A DNA stretch of 32,321 nt, taken from NCBI GenBank assembly GCA_023261595.1, contig JAHFOQ010000004.1, positions 1 through 32,321 on the forward strand. Reading direction: 5' to 3'. Position 1 is the stretch's first letter, and each line of letters opens with the position of its first letter. Positions 10,326 to 21,672 of this stretch are shown here, one piece after another. Origin of the DNA: a bacterium (GTDB taxonomy: Bacteria > Patescibacteriota > Saccharimonadia > CAILAD01 > BJGX01). The notes under the pieces are model-generated. The model worked only from the letters and a program-made list of their open reading frames with translations, had not been told where the DNA came from and searched no databases. A program made the position numbers and the translations under genes.

Positions 10326-10907
10326 ATGGATTCCAAGATGATTGCTGCACTACCTTGGTTACTTGAGATAGCAAAGAAGAAAGAGTTTCCAGATTCAGTC
10401 TTTGCGGTCGAGAGTATGGCCGATGTTATGTGGAATATCGCTCGAGAGAACGGTAGTGATGATCCAGAAAGTTGTGAGGCCGTCACAGCTCAGTGCAATC
10501 TTCTGGGCGCAAGTTACGAAGAAATTCTCAATCTCTATATCCACACTGTCTCGACTGAGTTAAATACCCGTTTTGAAAAAGGCAAAGATTCTATAGAAGA
10601 TCTCTTCTTTGGACTCTGTATGATTGCCGCAACTAAGTTAGATGATACTGGCTCTGAAGTGATTCACGTTGAGTGGTCAATGTGGGATGGTTATGATCCA
10701 ACAGACCTGATTCGATTGCCAACCGACAGATTCGCACTCATACCTGATATCCCATACACCATCTTCAGTCAAATTGTGAATATTTATGGTCGATCAGGTA
10801 TGTACCTAGATACACTCCTTGGTGAAGTTGCCTTCAGAATGAAGCAAATTTTCGAGAGAGACAGAGACAAGTTCGTTATTCGACGTTTGAGCGAACTTCA
10901 GCTCTAG
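10326..10907 (+). CDS. Hypothetical protein
   Basis: 193 aa; own promoter and terminator. Confidence 0.7.
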   Translation: MDSKMIAALPWLLEIAKKKEFPDSVFAVESMADVMWNIARENGSDDPESCEAVTAQCNLLGASYEEILNLYIHTVSTELNTRFEKGKDSIEDLFFGLCMIAATKLDDTGSEVIHVEWSMWDGYDPTDLIRLPTDRFALIPDIPYTIFSQIVNIYGRSGMYLDTLLGEVAFRMKQIFERDRDKFVIRRLSELQL

Positions 10908-10913
10908 TCTATT

Positions 10914-10940
10914 CCCCAGCTAACGCTGGGGTTTTTATTT
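10914..10940 (+). terminator. Intrinsic terminator
   Basis: CCCCAGC-TAAC-GCTGGGG-TTTTTATTT. Confidence 0.85.
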
Positions 10941-11597
10941 ATACGTAAGTTCTACAAAAAAATGATCTTTCGATTCTTTAGCAAGTCGCGCAAGTTCTGA
11001 CATACTTACCATGTATGGTTCATGGCCAAATTCTTCTTGCCAAGCCCAAAATGCTTTACCTGGCTTTTTGGTAGAAGTAATTTCTCCATATGGATTCTTG
11101 CCATAAAAAAGGTGAAACAGAATTTGACTTACTGGTTCGCCAGATTCATAGATAGTAATATATCCATCACCTTTATGGGTAAGTTGGCACTGCAGACCAG
11201 ATTTTTCTTTTAGTTCTCTGTGTGCTGCCTCACTTATCGTTTCACCCAAATGTATCTTGCCATACACAAATCCCACTTGATCTATCAGGGGTTGGCGAGC
11301 ACGTTTATATACTAGCCACTGTCCCTTCTCGTTCTGACACGTTATAAGTGTAACAATATTCGGCTGTTTACGCGGCTTATACGTTTCTAAACTCATATTA
11401 TCGGCTAATTGTTTACCTTCAGCACTAAGCAGGTATAAGCCTTCATCATTTTTTACAACCAGGCCATCTTTCATAAGCGACTTTAGATGATACATAAAAT
11501 GATTACTTTCAATGTGTTTTGGCTTAAGTTCGCTAAACCGTAAGTACGGATGAGTTATGAGACGTGCTAAAATTTCTTTTTGAATTATATGTGTCAT
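10935..11597 (-). CDS. Winged-helix-like N-terminus + Nudix domain protein (candidate regulator)
   Basis: Nudix-box-like GKIHLGETISEAAHRELKEKSGL (second Glu of EE is Lys); N-term MTHIIQKEILARLITHPYLRFSELKPKHIESNHFMYHLKSLMKDGLVVK resembles a wHTH. Start at 11597 preferred because the promoter -10 lies at 11605-11610. Confidence 0.75.
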   Translation of the reverse strand: MTHIIQKEILARLITHPYLRFSELKPKHIESNHFMYHLKSLMKDGLVVKNDEGLYLLSAEGKQLADNMSLETYKPRKQPNIVTLITCQNEKGQWLVYKRARQPLIDQVGFVYGKIHLGETISEAAHRELKEKSGLQCQLTHKGDGYITIYESGEPVSQILFHLFYGKNPYGEITSTKKPGKAFWAWQEEFGHEPYMVSMSELARLAKESKDHFFVELTYK

Positions 11598-11604
11598 TAC
11601 TTTC

Positions 11605-11633
11605 ATACTATATCCACAAATTAATTGAGTCAA
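11605..11633 (-). promoter_or_regulatory. Putative promoter of Nudix/wHTH gene (near-leaderless)
   Basis: Minus strand TTGACT-N17-TAGTAT; -10 ends 7 nt before the ATG at 11597. Confidence 0.6.
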
Positions 11634-11694
11634 ATACAGCTTAGTCAAATTATTTTGAGTGAAAATATCTAGACTAGATAAATAATTGACTCAA
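11625..11694. promoter_or_regulatory. Cluster of TTGASTCAA-type operator-like repeats between divergent genes
   Basis: TTGAGTCAA (11625-11633), TTAGTCAAA (11641-11649), TTGAGTGAA (11655-11663), TCTAGACTAGA (11669-11679), TTGACTCAA (11686-11694). Confidence 0.6.
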
Positions 11695-11732
11695 ATATAC
11701 AGTGGAAAAGTACCTTAACATAAGGAGCAGGA

Positions 11733-12347
11733 ATGAAAAAAATCGTAATAACTGGTGGTCCTTGTGCCGGTAAGACTACTGTAGTTGAGTTTCTAAGGGA
11801 AGAACTGCAAACTGAAGCTATTTTTGTACCTGAAGCAGCTACCATGCTTTTGAGTGGTGGCTTTCCACCACCGCCCGAGGGCCAATTTCTTGGTGAAGAG
11901 CAATTTAATGTCTGGATGCAACAATTTCAGGCTGCTGTGTATCACACTCAAATCGCTCTAGAAGATTTAGCAATGTCTGAGGCTGAACGTGGTAACAAAA
12001 GCTTAATTCTTCACGACCGTGCCCGAGCAGACGTTATTGCCTATCACCCGCACGGTTTGGCTGGTTTTATTTTTCAATTCCATATTAATGCGCCGTCAAT
12101 TCATGCACACTACGATATGGTAATTTTTCTGGAATCACTTGCAGTTGGTCAGCCAGAAATGTTTGGTCGGTTTGGCAACGAACATCGTTATGAGAGCTTG
12201 GAACATGCCATAGAAGCCAATGCGCGCACGAGAAGAGCTTGGTATACACATCCAAATTTTCGCACCATTGATAGCAGACTTTCTCTACAAGAAAAGACCA
12301 TTCAGGTTCGTGAGTTGATCATCCAAACAATGAAAGAAGGTGAATGA
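11733..12347 (+). CDS. AAA_28/NadR-like P-loop NTPase or kinase
   Basis: MKKIVITGGPCAGKTTVVEFLREEL; Walker A GGPCAGKTT near the N-terminus; LILHDRARAD Walker B-like region. Confidence 0.75.
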   Translation: MKKIVITGGPCAGKTTVVEFLREELQTEAIFVPEAATMLLSGGFPPPPEGQFLGEEQFNVWMQQFQAAVYHTQIALEDLAMSEAERGNKSLILHDRARADVIAYHPHGLAGFIFQFHINAPSIHAHYDMVIFLESLAVGQPEMFGRFGNEHRYESLEHAIEANARTRRAWYTHPNFRTIDSRLSLQEKTIQVRELIIQTMKEGE

Positions 12348-12610
12348 TGACAAACAAAAAACCTGGCTATCATCTCAGAGATATTACCAAACAACCCATT
12401 GGCACTATTGCTAAAATTCGTGAAGAGCTTGAAGAGCTTGAAGATGCCATTGAACAAGAATGCAAACTAATGGCACTGCAAGAACTGAGTGATATGGTGG
12501 GAGCAATTCGATTATATCTAGAAAATGAATACCCAAACTTTACACTGCAAGATCTCATTACTATGAGTGATATTACCCGTAGAGCCTTCGAGAATGGAGC
12601 CAGACAATGA
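12344..12610 (+). CDS. MazG-like all-alpha NTP pyrophosphohydrolase-type small protein
   Basis: EELEELEDAIEQ...ALQELSDMVGAIRLYLE matches the EExxE...ExxD layout; start overlaps the previous stop. Confidence 0.6.
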   Translation: MMTNKKPGYHLRDITKQPIGTIAKIREELEELEDAIEQECKLMALQELSDMVGAIRLYLENEYPNFTLQDLITMSDITRRAFENGARQ

Positions 12611-13161
12611 TAGACCATGCAAAGATTGCTAAAGCCGAAGAGTACTATGCAAAAGTTGGTTTTCAAAAAATTGATGTGCCTTGGATAGTGGGTCGAGAAG
12701 CGTATCAAGCAACATTTCCTCTTACCGGTAACTTTCCGTACTTTACTCTGGGTGGTTTTTTGCCAGCCAGTGGTGAACAATGTTTTGTTCAGTTGTTGCT
12801 GGATGGTAGATTACCTCAAGGAAAATATCAGTGTACTACACCGTGCTTTCGGGACGAACTAGAAGAAGATGAATTACATCTTCCCTACTTCTATAAGGTC
12901 GAATTGATAGAAGTTACAGACGAAGCTGGTAGATATATGGAATTGGCACATATTGCATTTGACTATTTTACACAGTACTGTTCGGTAGAATATGAATACT
13001 TACCGGCTGAACAAACTGACATTATCGAACACTACACTGGGATAGAGCTTGGCAGTTATGGCCGTAGGCATTACAAAGGACTCGTGTGGAATTACGGCAC
13101 CGGGCTTGCTGAACCGCGACTTAGTCAAGTTCTCGCCAAAATACAGCCTGATCAGAAATGA
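12607..13161 (+). CDS. Minimal class II aminoacyl-tRNA synthetase-like protein
   Basis: Motif 2-like YQCTTPCFRDELEEDELHLPYFYKVELIEV and motif 3-like GTGLAEPRLS in only 184 aa, no anticodon-binding domain; start overlaps the previous stop (ATGA). Confidence 0.65.
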   Translation: MIDHAKIAKAEEYYAKVGFQKIDVPWIVGREAYQATFPLTGNFPYFTLGGFLPASGEQCFVQLLLDGRLPQGKYQCTTPCFRDELEEDELHLPYFYKVELIEVTDEAGRYMELAHIAFDYFTQYCSVEYEYLPAEQTDIIEHYTGIELGSYGRRHYKGLVWNYGTGLAEPRLSQVLAKIQPDQK

Positions 13162-13175
13162 TCGGGTATTTTTTA
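13147..13175 (+). terminator. Intrinsic terminator of the NTPase operon
   Basis: CCTGATCA-GAAA-TGATCGGG then TATTTTTTAT. Confidence 0.75.
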
Positions 13176-13180
13176 TACTA

Positions 13181-13208
13181 AAAAACCACCATATGCAGGT
13201 GGTTTTTT
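13181..13208 (-). terminator. Intrinsic terminator of rpsL-rpsG
   Basis: AAAAACCACC-atatgca-GGTGGTTTTTT. Confidence 0.8.
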
Positions 13209-13217
13209 AGTTACTCG

Positions 13218-13694
13218 TTAGGATCGAGCAAAGTGAGCAAAAGCTTTGTTGGCTTCGGCCATTTGGTGAGCATCTTGTTTCTTCTTCATAGCTTCACCTT
13301 CACCATTTGCAGCAGCAATGAGTTCGGCAGAGAGTTTCTGATCGAAGCTTTTGCCATTTTTACTGCGGGCACTATCTAAGATCCAGATAAGGGCGTAATG
13401 AGTTTTACGATCTCCCCTAACTTCCATTGGCACTTGATAGTTAGCACCACCAATACGTTTGCTCTTTACCATTACGGCTGGGCTAACGTTTTTTACTGCT
13501 AGTTCGAGAATTTCTACAGGTTCTTTTTTACTCTTTGCGGCAGCACTTTCCATAGCTGAGTATACAAGATTTTCGGCAAGACGTTTTTTTCCGTCTTTCA
13601 TTACCTTATTGATGGTTTTTTGCACCAACACGTTCTGATATTTTGTATCAGCTGGAATGATTCGCTTAAGAGATTTAGTAGTTTTTCTTGGCAT
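13218..13694 (-). CDS. rpsG: 30S ribosomal protein S7
   Basis: Start at MPRKTTKSLKRIIPADTKYQNVLVQKTINKVMKDGKK; S7 family. Confidence 0.96.
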   Translation of the reverse strand: MPRKTTKSLKRIIPADTKYQNVLVQKTINKVMKDGKKRLAENLVYSAMESAAAKSKKEPVEILELAVKNVSPAVMVKSKRIGGANYQVPMEVRGDRKTHYALIWILDSARSKNGKSFDQKLSAELIAAANGEGEAMKKKQDAHQMAEANKAFAHFARS

Positions 13695-13695
13695 A

Positions 13696-14118
13696 TTATT
13701 CTTTTCCACCCTTTTCGAGTTTGGTTCCGTATTTGCTACGACCTTGCTTACGATCTGATACCCCACCGGTGTCGAGCGCACCACGTACAACATGGTAACG
13801 CACACCAGGTAAGTCTTTTACACGACCGCCACGAATCAATACCACTGAGTGTTCTTGTAGGTTATGGCCTTCACCGCCGATATAGGCAGTTACTTCCATT
13901 CCGTTAGTAAGACGCACACGAGCTACTTTACGCAAAGCCGAGTTCGGTTTCTTTGGTGTTTGAGTAAACACCTTAGTACAAACGCCACGCTTAAGTGGAG
14001 AGTTCATACTGGTTGAACGAACTTTCAGTGCGTTAAAGCTCTTCCCCAAAGCTGGAGCCTTGGTTCTCTTAACTTTACGAACGCGTGGTTTGCGAATTAG
14101 TTGATTGATTGTTGGCAT
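13696..14118 (-). CDS. rpsL: 30S ribosomal protein S12
   Basis: [12 protein letters not shown]...[20 protein letters not shown]...[17 protein letters not shown]. Confidence 0.98.
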   Translation of the reverse strand: MPTINQLIRKPRVRKVKRTKAPALGKSFNALKVRSTSMNSPLKRGVCTKVFTQTPKKPNSALRKVARVRLTNGMEVTAYIGGEGHNLQEHSVVLIRGGRVKDLPGVRYHVVRGALDTGGVSDRKQGRSKYGTKLEKGGKE

Positions 14119-14152
14119 AACAAAAGTATTCTATCAGATTCTTATCTGTTAA

Positions 14153-17100
14153 TCAAGCGTTATCTTCTTCGCCTCGAAAACCCGTACCGACAGGAATCAA
14201 CCGACCGATAATTACGTTTTCTTTTAGACCATGAAGTTTGTCTACTTTACCGCGCATAGCACCAGAGATAAGCACCTTAGTGGTTTCCTGGAAACTTGCT
14301 GCAGAAAGCCAGCTATCAGAACTTGTCGAAATCTTAGTTATTGGCATAAGAAGCTTCTCGTAGGTAGCAACTTTACCTTTTTCTTCTTTAACTCGGGTGT
14401 TTTCTTCGTTAAGTACAGTAGTAGAGATAATATCACCAGAGATAAACTCAGTATCATTTGGCTCTTCGATACGAACTCTACTAAACATCTGACGAATAAT
14501 CACTTCGATATGTTTTGCAGCAATGGTTTGACCTTGGCTTAAGTAGATAGCTTGTACTTCGTCAATAATATAGCGCTGTACAGCTTCTTCACCACTTAAC
14601 AAGAGCATGTCTTGAAGATTAACTGATCCTTCAGTAAGTCGCTGACCCACTGCAACCATATCTCCGTTCTTTACTTCGAGAGTAGTGTATTCACTAATGG
14701 TGTATTCGCGTAAGTTTCCACCTTCGTGTACGAGAGTAATACCATCTTTGGTAACTTTTACCGTACCGTTGCCACCAGCTTTAATGGTCTTTTTGCCATC
14801 GGCTGATTTTGCCATTACTGCACTTCTCTTCACGACATCCCCAGTTTTTACCGAAGGTTTCATATCTTTTAGTTCGTATTCAGTCACTTTTTGGTTAAGT
14901 GGAATAATCGAAATAAGTTGTTTGTTATCCTTCTTAGTAATCTTTACGGTTCCTTCGATATCAGCAAGAATAGCTTGACCTTTTGGTGCACGAGCTTCAA
15001 ATATTTCTTCAACTCGAGGCAAACCTTGGGTAATATCACTACCTACACCAGTTGAGTGTTTTGTATTCATAGTTAGCTGTGTACCTGGCTCACCGATACT
15101 TTGCGCGGCCACAATACCAACAGCTTCACCCATTTCTATAGAAGTGCCTTTAGCTAGATCAAGTCCGTAACAACGTTGGCAAAGGCCCCATGTGCTTTTA
15201 CATTTTAGGATCGAGCGAATGTGAACAGCTTCAATTTCGAGTTGATCAATTAGTTGAGCGGCTTCGTCGCCGATAATACTGCCGGCTTTTACAATTACTT
15301 CGTTCGTCTTTGGATGAACAATCTTCTTCATAGCAGCGCGTCCAGCAATCCAGGCACTTAATCCTTCTTCACCGGTAGCAATTGCTTCGCTACGGGTCAT
15401 TATGTAACCTTCTTTATCACCACAATCTGGTTCAGTAATAACTACGTCTTGAGCAACATCTACCAGACGTCGTGTTAGATAACCAGATTCAGAGGTTCGT
15501 AGGGCAGTATCGGTAAGTCCTTTACGAGCACCGTGAGTAGAAATAAAGTATTCCAACACACCAAGACCATCTTTATAGTTCGATTTTACTGGGAGTTCGA
15601 TGATTTGTCCGGTTGGAGAAAGCATCAGACCGAGCATACCACTCATTTTATTAATCTGACCGATACTCGCACGAGCACCTGACTGTAAATCGTCGTAGAG
15701 TGTAGAATCAGAGGCTAAAAGCGTACTTTCGAGTTCAGCTTCTACTTCTTCACCTGTTTTCTTCCAAACATCTACCGTATGGGTACGGCGTTCTTCATTG
15801 GTAATCAAACCTTGTTGATATTGATTAACATACTCGATAGTTTTTGCTTCGGCAGCAGCTACGAGTTTATCGCGGTTTTCAGGAATAACGAGATCATCCA
15901 TACCGATTGAGATACCTGAGCTCGTTGCATAGCGGAATCCAAGGTTTTTAATTGCATCAGCTAAATCAGCGGTAACTTCTTGTCCTTGTGCGGTAAATAC
16001 TTCTGCCATAATGCCTTTTAGCTTACTTTTATTAACAGTTTCGTTAACAAATTCGAGCTCTGGAGGCAGTATTTCGTTAAAGAGAAGTCGACCTGGAGTT
16101 GTTTCGATAATACCACTATCTAAACGAACTTTTACTTTGGCTCGTAAATCTACGCATTTTTCTTGAAAGGCCATAATAGCTTCATCGGTATTACTAAACA
16201 CTTTGCCTGCTCCGAGACCATCTTTAATCTCACTGGTTAGGAAGTAACAACCAAGTACAATATCTTGGCTTGGATTTACTACTGGTTCACCACTACTTGG
16301 TTTAAGTAGGTTAATCTTAGAAAGCATAATGTTCTTAGCTTCGGCTTGAGCAGCATCAGAAAGTGGTACGTGTACAGCCATTTGGTCACCATCGAAGTCA
16401 GCATTAAATGCAGTACATACCATTGGGTGCAATTGAATTGCTTTACCTTCAATAAGTACCGGTTTAAAGGCCTGAATACCAAGTCTATGTAGGGTAGGCG
16501 CACGGTTAAGCAGTACGTATTTACCAGAAATTACTTCTTCGAGCGTATCCCAAACTTCGGTTCGTGCTCGTTCAATCATTCTGCTTGCACTCTTTACGTT
16601 ATGAGCAATGCCTTTTTCAATTAGTTGACCAATTACGAATGGTTTAAACAGTTCGAGTGCCATCATCTTTGGCAGACCACATTGGTCTAGCTTAAGGTGA
16701 GGACCAATTACAATTACAGATCGACCAGAGTAATCTACACGTTTACCAAGTAGGTTTTGTCGGAAACGACCTTGTTTACCTTTAAGTAAATCAGTAAGAC
16801 TTTTGAGTTTCTTACGGCTTCCTGCAGCAGAAACCGCTCTATCGCGACGAGCATTGTTATCAATCAACGCATCAACTGCTTCTTGAAGCATACGTTTTTC
16901 GTTACGACAGATTACTTCTGGAGCTTGCAAGTTATACAGTTTCTTTAGCCGGTTATTTCGATTAATTACGCGACGATATAGATCATTTAGATCTGATGCA
17001 GCAAAACGTCCACCATCAAGCTGAACCATTGGACGCAAGTCGGGTGGAATAACTGGAACATTCGTCATAATCATCCATTCTGGACGAATACCGGCTTGTT

Positions 17101-17944
17101 CCATACCTTCAATAAGCTTGAGTCGCTTAAGAGCTTTTTTCTTCTTTTGACCCTGAGCTTCTTCTGATTCTTTGCGTAGATCTTCTACAAGTTTCTTAAG
17201 ATCAATTTCTTCTAAGAGGAGTTGCAGTGCTTCTGCACCTATACCGGCCTTAAATACCTGACCAAATTTCATATTGAGCTCACGGTATCGACCTTCTGGC
17301 AATAACTGATACTTAGCAAGATTACTTAAATCGGTCTTAGCATTAGTATAGTTTGCTTCTAAGTCGGTTAATTCTTTGGTAGCTTCTTCTGATATTTCTG
17401 CATTTTTTGCATCTTTAATTTGAAATTTCTGTAGGATATCTTTACGTTTTGTATTAAAGTCTCGGTCGAGCTCTTCGAGTGCTTCAGTTTTAAGCTTTTC
17501 ATCAATATCAGTAACAATAAAGTTAGCAAAGTAAACTACACGCTCTAAGTCACGAATACCTACATTTAATACTAGACTAATAGGACTCGGGGTACCACGT
17601 AAGAACCAGATATGTGCGACCGGAACAGACAATCCAATATGTCCCATTCGTTCACGTCGGACAATTGCACGAGTTACTAAAACTCCACATTTATCACAAA
17701 CGATACCTTTGTATCGAATGCCTTTGTATTTACCACAATAACATTGCCAGTCTTTTGTCGGGCCGAAGATTTTTTCACAGAATAAGCCATCTTTTTCAGG
17801 TTTTTGCGTACGATAATTGATAGTTTCTGGTTTTACTACTTCACCATGTGACCAATCAAGAATATGATCAGAGCTGGCTACGCCTAAGCGAATACCATCA
17901 AAGTCAATAATCTGTTGTTCGTGAATAAGTGTATCTCTATCCAT
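14153..17944 (-). CDS. rpoC: DNA-directed RNA polymerase subunit beta'
   Basis: 1263 aa; [16 protein letters not shown] catalytic motif; zinc-finger [20 protein letters not shown]. Confidence 0.99.
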   Translation of the reverse strand: MDRDTLIHEQQIIDFDGIRLGVASSDHILDWSHGEVVKPETINYRTQKPEKDGLFCEKIFGPTKDWQCYCGKYKGIRYKGIVCDKCGVLVTRAIVRRERMGHIGLSVPVAHIWFLRGTPSPISLVLNVGIRDLERVVYFANFIVTDIDEKLKTEALEELDRDFNTKRKDILQKFQIKDAKNAEISEEATKELTDLEANYTNAKTDLSNLAKYQLLPEGRYRELNMKFGQVFKAGIGAEALQLLLEEIDLKKLVEDLRKESEEAQGQKKKKALKRLKLIEGMEQAGIRPEWMIMTNVPVIPPDLRPMVQLDGGRFAASDLNDLYRRVINRNNRLKKLYNLQAPEVICRNEKRMLQEAVDALIDNNARRDRAVSAAGSRKKLKSLTDLLKGKQGRFRQNLLGKRVDYSGRSVIVIGPHLKLDQCGLPKMMALELFKPFVIGQLIEKGIAHNVKSASRMIERARTEVWDTLEEVISGKYVLLNRAPTLHRLGIQAFKPVLIEGKAIQLHPMVCTAFNADFDGDQMAVHVPLSDAAQAEAKNIMLSKINLLKPSSGEPVVNPSQDIVLGCYFLTSEIKDGLGAGKVFSNTDEAIMAFQEKCVDLRAKVKVRLDSGIIETTPGRLLFNEILPPELEFVNETVNKSKLKGIMAEVFTAQGQEVTADLADAIKNLGFRYATSSGISIGMDDLVIPENRDKLVAAAEAKTIEYVNQYQQGLITNEERRTHTVDVWKKTGEEVEAELESTLLASDSTLYDDLQSGARASIGQINKMSGMLGLMLSPTGQIIELPVKSNYKDGLGVLEYFISTHGARKGLTDTALRTSESGYLTRRLVDVAQDVVITEPDCGDKEGYIMTRSEAIATGEEGLSAWIAGRAAMKKIVHPKTNEVIVKAGSIIGDEAAQLIDQLEIEAVHIRSILKCKSTWGLCQRCYGLDLAKGTSIEMGEAVGIVAAQSIGEPGTQLTMNTKHSTGVGSDITQGLPRVEEIFEARAPKGQAILADIEGTVKITKKDNKQLISIIPLNQKVTEYELKDMKPSVKTGDVVKRSAVMAKSADGKKTIKAGGNGTVKVTKDGITLVHEGGNLREYTISEYTTLEVKNGDMVAVGQRLTEGSVNLQDMLLLSGEEAVQRYIIDEVQAIYLSQGQTIAAKHIEVIIRQMFSRVRIEEPNDTEFISGDIISTTVLNEENTRVKEEKGKVATYEKLLMPITKISTSSDSWLSAASFQETTKVLISGAMRGKVDKLHGLKENVIIGRLIPVGTGFRGEEDNA

Positions 17945-17946
17945 TT

Positions 17947-20900
17947 TTATACCTCTTCCGATTCTATATCTTTGGTTAATTCTGCTTCTGCAAGTGTAGC
18001 GAAATCATCTTCGCCTCCAGCATCTGTTAGGTCTACAATAGCTTCTCCTTCGGCTGCTGAGTCACCAACTAACAATTGTTCGTCGGCCAAATCTTTTACT
18101 TCAGCGGCAGTTTCGGCAGCTAATACTTCTTCAGCATCAATACTGGTAGCAAGTTTGCTTCGTTCAAGGTCTACTGACAAACCAAGACTTTGCAATTCTT
18201 TTACTAACACATTAAAGCTTTCAGGAACACGTGGGCCTTTTATCTGTTCACCCTTAATAATAGATTCATAGGCTTTTGATCGTCCTATTACATCATCCGA
18301 TTTAATAGTGAGGATTTCTTGCAAAGTATTGGCAGCGCCATACGCTTCGAGCGCCCATACTTCCATTTCTCCAAATCGCTGACCACCCATTTGCGCCTTA
18401 CCACCAAGTGGTTGCTGAGTAACCATAGCGTATGGACCAGTTGAACGAGCATGAATCTTATCATCAACCATATGTTGTAGCTTAAGCATATATTTAACAC
18501 CGACAGTAGTCTTATAAGTAAGTGGTTCACCGGTAAAACCGTCGTAGAGCTGAGCTTTACCATCTTCTGGTAGTCCGGCTTTTTTGAGCTCGGCTTTAAT
18601 TTGATCGATCTTAACTCCATTAAATACTGGACTTGCAATCTTGTAACCAAGTGCTTGAGCAGCCCAACCTAGATGAGTTTCTAAAATCTGACCAAGGTTC
18701 ATACGAGTACCTACACCGAGAGTATTAAGCACGATATCTACTGGTGTGCCGTCTTCTAGGTATGGCATATCTTCGATAGGCATAATTTTAGAAATAACAC
18801 CTTTATCACCGTGTCGTCCAGCCATTTTATCACCAACCTGAATCTTTCGAAGCTCAGCTACAGCAACATAGATCTGAGTAGTACAGCCAGCTGGCAAGTC
18901 ATCACCTGCTTCACGACTGAGAATTTTAACATCTACCACCTTACCTGATGCACCGTTTGGCATACGCAAGCTAGTATCTTTTACATCGCGTGCTTTTTCA
19001 CCAAAGATAGCACGTAATAGGCGTTCTTCTGAAGTAAGTTCAGTTTCACCCTTTGGAGTAATCTTACCAACCAAGATATCTCCAGCAGTAACTTCAGCAC
19101 CAATTCGTACAATACCTTCATCGTCGAGGTCTTTCAGACTTTCTTCTGAAACATTTGGAATATCACGAGTAACAACTTCAGAACCAAGTTTCGTATCGCG
19201 TACATCGATTTGATGAGTTTCAATATGGATACTGGTATAGCGATCGTCTTGTACGAGTCGTTGGGAAAGTACAATTGCATCTTCGAAGTTTAATCCGTCA
19301 AATGGCATAAAAGCTACAACAACGTTTTGTCCAAGAGCAAGCTCACCGTTTTGAGTACTCATACCGTCTGCCAAGATGTCACCTTCTTTAACAGTTTGTC
19401 CGGCGTGCGCAACGGTACGTTGGTGAATACAACTGGCTTGGTTTGATCGTACAAAAGTAATAAGTTCGTACGTTTTTGTACCCAGCTTTTTATATTTAAC
19501 AGTAATTTCAGAAGCAGTTGCGCTGAGTACTTCACCGTCTCCTTCTGCAACAATTACTTGGCCTGAATCAACAGCTACAGTATCTTCGATACCGGTGCCG
19601 ACTACAGGAGAATCAGGACGGACCAGTGCTACAGCTTGGCGTTGCATGTTGGCACCCATTAAAGCACGTTTTGCGTCATCGTGTTCTAAGAAAGGAATAA
19701 GACTTGCTGAAACACCAACGGTTTGTTTGCTCGTAACATCCATATAGTTAACGTTATTCACGTCTTCTTCATCAGCTTCACCACCAATACCACGAACAGA
19801 AACGCGTGGTTCAATAAAATATCCATTTTCGTCTGTTGGGGTGTTAGCTTGAGCAATAACTGCTTTTTCTTCGTCAGAAGCATCTAGATAAACTACTTCT
19901 GTAGTTAGTCGAGCTCGTAGTGGAACTTCTTCGATACCAGCTTTTTCCATTTTTTTCGAAAGTGCAGGAGAAACTTTTTCTCCAGCCTTTGCTAATACCG
20001 CACCTTTACTATCTTTTACTTGTCGAGAAATTATTTCACCAACAGCTTTAGCAGGAGCTTCATTATTAATAACGCGAAGGTATGGGCTTTCGATAAAACC
20101 ATATTCATTTACTCGCGCATATGTTGCAAGTGTTGAAACCAAGCCAATATTTGGTCCTTCTGGAGTTTCGATAGGACAAATTCGACCATAGTGAGTTCGG
20201 TGAACGTCACGAACTTCAAACCCGGCGCGTTCACGAGACAAACCACCTGGACCCATAGCGTTGAGTCGGCGTTTATGTACAATTTCTGCTAATGGATTAA
20301 CTTGATCCATGAATTGACTGAGTTGGTGAGAAGCAAAAAATTCTTTTACCGAAGCTACAATTGGGCGTACATTAACCAGTTGAGCAGGCATAATAGCTTC
20401 TGGATCAGCAATACCCATACGATCTTTAACAATACGTTCAGTTCGTAAAATACCAACGCGGAATCTTTGTTGCATAAGTTCGCCAACCATCTTAAGACGA
20501 CGGTTACCAAGGTGATCAATGTCTTCGGCAGGAGCATCAGTGTTACTCATTCTAATTACTTCTTTAATAATCGCAACAAAATCTTCGCGACGAAGAATAC
20601 GATTTTCTGGAATGTTTTTGCATTCTAAGCCAAGGCGCTTGTTCATTTTATATCGGCCAACTTTAGAGAAGTCGTAACGTTTAAAGTCGAAAAACATACC
20701 ATCGATAAGACTTTTTGAGTTTTCTACCGTAGCCATATCTCCTGGTCGGATACGTCGATATACTTCCATTAACGCTTCTGCAGTAGAGTGTGATGGATCT
20801 TTTGCAATTGTTTCTTGAATAAATTTAACTTCGCCAGTATCTACGTCAGCAAACATTTCGGTAAGTTCTTTGTCGGTACCATACCCAAAAGCTCGCAACA

Positions 20901-21465
20901 ATGCAGTAACAGCAATCTTACGTTTACGATCAATCTTTACGCTCATTACACCATTATGGCCAGTTTCAATTTCTAACCATGCACCACGAGAAGGAATAAT
21001 TTTAGCACCAAAGTAATCAGCACCAGCTTCGCGAGTAAAGAAAACGCCAGGGCTACGCACCAACTGGCTTACTACTACACGTTCAACACCATTAATAATA
21101 AATGTTCCGCGATCGGTCATAATAGGATAATCACCCAAGAAGATTTCTTGAGTTTTAACTTCGCCAGTTTCTTTATTTAAGAGTTCTACGTTAGCTTTAA
21201 GAGAAGCTTCATAACTTAAATTTTTCTCTTTTGCCAAAGATTCTGAAGCTTTTGGAGTTTCATAATGATAATCTTTTAACGTTAAGGAATATTTCTTACC
21301 AGTAAAGTCTTCGATTGGAGAGACTTCTTCAAAAAGTTCTTTCAATCCTTCATCGACAAACCACTGATACGAATCACGTTGAATTTTAATTAAATTTGGT
21401 AGGGGCAAGATGTCTTTTTTTGTTTCATTTGCATAGATACGCAAAGGAGCTGGGGTTTTGGCCAT
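17947..21465 (-). CDS. rpoB: DNA-directed RNA polymerase subunit beta
   Basis: 1172 aa; [42 protein letters not shown] (Rif region). Confidence 0.99.
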   Translation of the reverse strand: MAKTPAPLRIYANETKKDILPLPNLIKIQRDSYQWFVDEGLKELFEEVSPIEDFTGKKYSLTLKDYHYETPKASESLAKEKNLSYEASLKANVELLNKETGEVKTQEIFLGDYPIMTDRGTFIINGVERVVVSQLVRSPGVFFTREAGADYFGAKIIPSRGAWLEIETGHNGVMSVKIDRKRKIAVTALLRAFGYGTDKELTEMFADVDTGEVKFIQETIAKDPSHSTAEALMEVYRRIRPGDMATVENSKSLIDGMFFDFKRYDFSKVGRYKMNKRLGLECKNIPENRILRREDFVAIIKEVIRMSNTDAPAEDIDHLGNRRLKMVGELMQQRFRVGILRTERIVKDRMGIADPEAIMPAQLVNVRPIVASVKEFFASHQLSQFMDQVNPLAEIVHKRRLNAMGPGGLSRERAGFEVRDVHRTHYGRICPIETPEGPNIGLVSTLATYARVNEYGFIESPYLRVINNEAPAKAVGEIISRQVKDSKGAVLAKAGEKVSPALSKKMEKAGIEEVPLRARLTTEVVYLDASDEEKAVIAQANTPTDENGYFIEPRVSVRGIGGEADEEDVNNVNYMDVTSKQTVGVSASLIPFLEHDDAKRALMGANMQRQAVALVRPDSPVVGTGIEDTVAVDSGQVIVAEGDGEVLSATASEITVKYKKLGTKTYELITFVRSNQASCIHQRTVAHAGQTVKEGDILADGMSTQNGELALGQNVVVAFMPFDGLNFEDAIVLSQRLVQDDRYTSIHIETHQIDVRDTKLGSEVVTRDIPNVSEESLKDLDDEGIVRIGAEVTAGDILVGKITPKGETELTSEERLLRAIFGEKARDVKDTSLRMPNGASGKVVDVKILSREAGDDLPAGCTTQIYVAVAELRKIQVGDKMAGRHGDKGVISKIMPIEDMPYLEDGTPVDIVLNTLGVGTRMNLGQILETHLGWAAQALGYKIASPVFNGVKIDQIKAELKKAGLPEDGKAQLYDGFTGEPLTYKTTVGVKYMLKLQHMVDDKIHARSTGPYAMVTQQPLGGKAQMGGQRFGEMEVWALEAYGAANTLQEILTIKSDDVIGRSKAYESIIKGEQIKGPRVPESFNVLVKELQSLGLSVDLERSKLATSIDAEEVLAAETAAEVKDLADEQLLVGDSAAEGEAIVDLTDAGGEDDFATLAEAELTKDIESEEV

Positions 21466-21636
21466 ATTATTTTAATACCTTCCTAAATTAGACGACGTTT
21501 ATGAAGCTGGCGAACATGAAAGACTAGTTGTAAGTAGATAAGAGCCAAAGACGTATAGCTGCTAACTACTTTTTCTAATCTGTCTGTCCTTTTGTTTTGG
21601 CATAAAAGGAGGTGTTTCTAAACCGACAAAAAACCG

Positions 21637-21672
21637 GCGTATCCCAATTTCTTAGGTTACAATAAACCGGTT
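21637..21672 (-). promoter_or_regulatory. Terminator-like hairpin in the rpoB leader (possible attenuator)
   Basis: Minus strand AACCGG...CCGGTT with partial internal pairing, followed by T tract, ~170 nt before the rpoB start. Confidence 0.4.
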
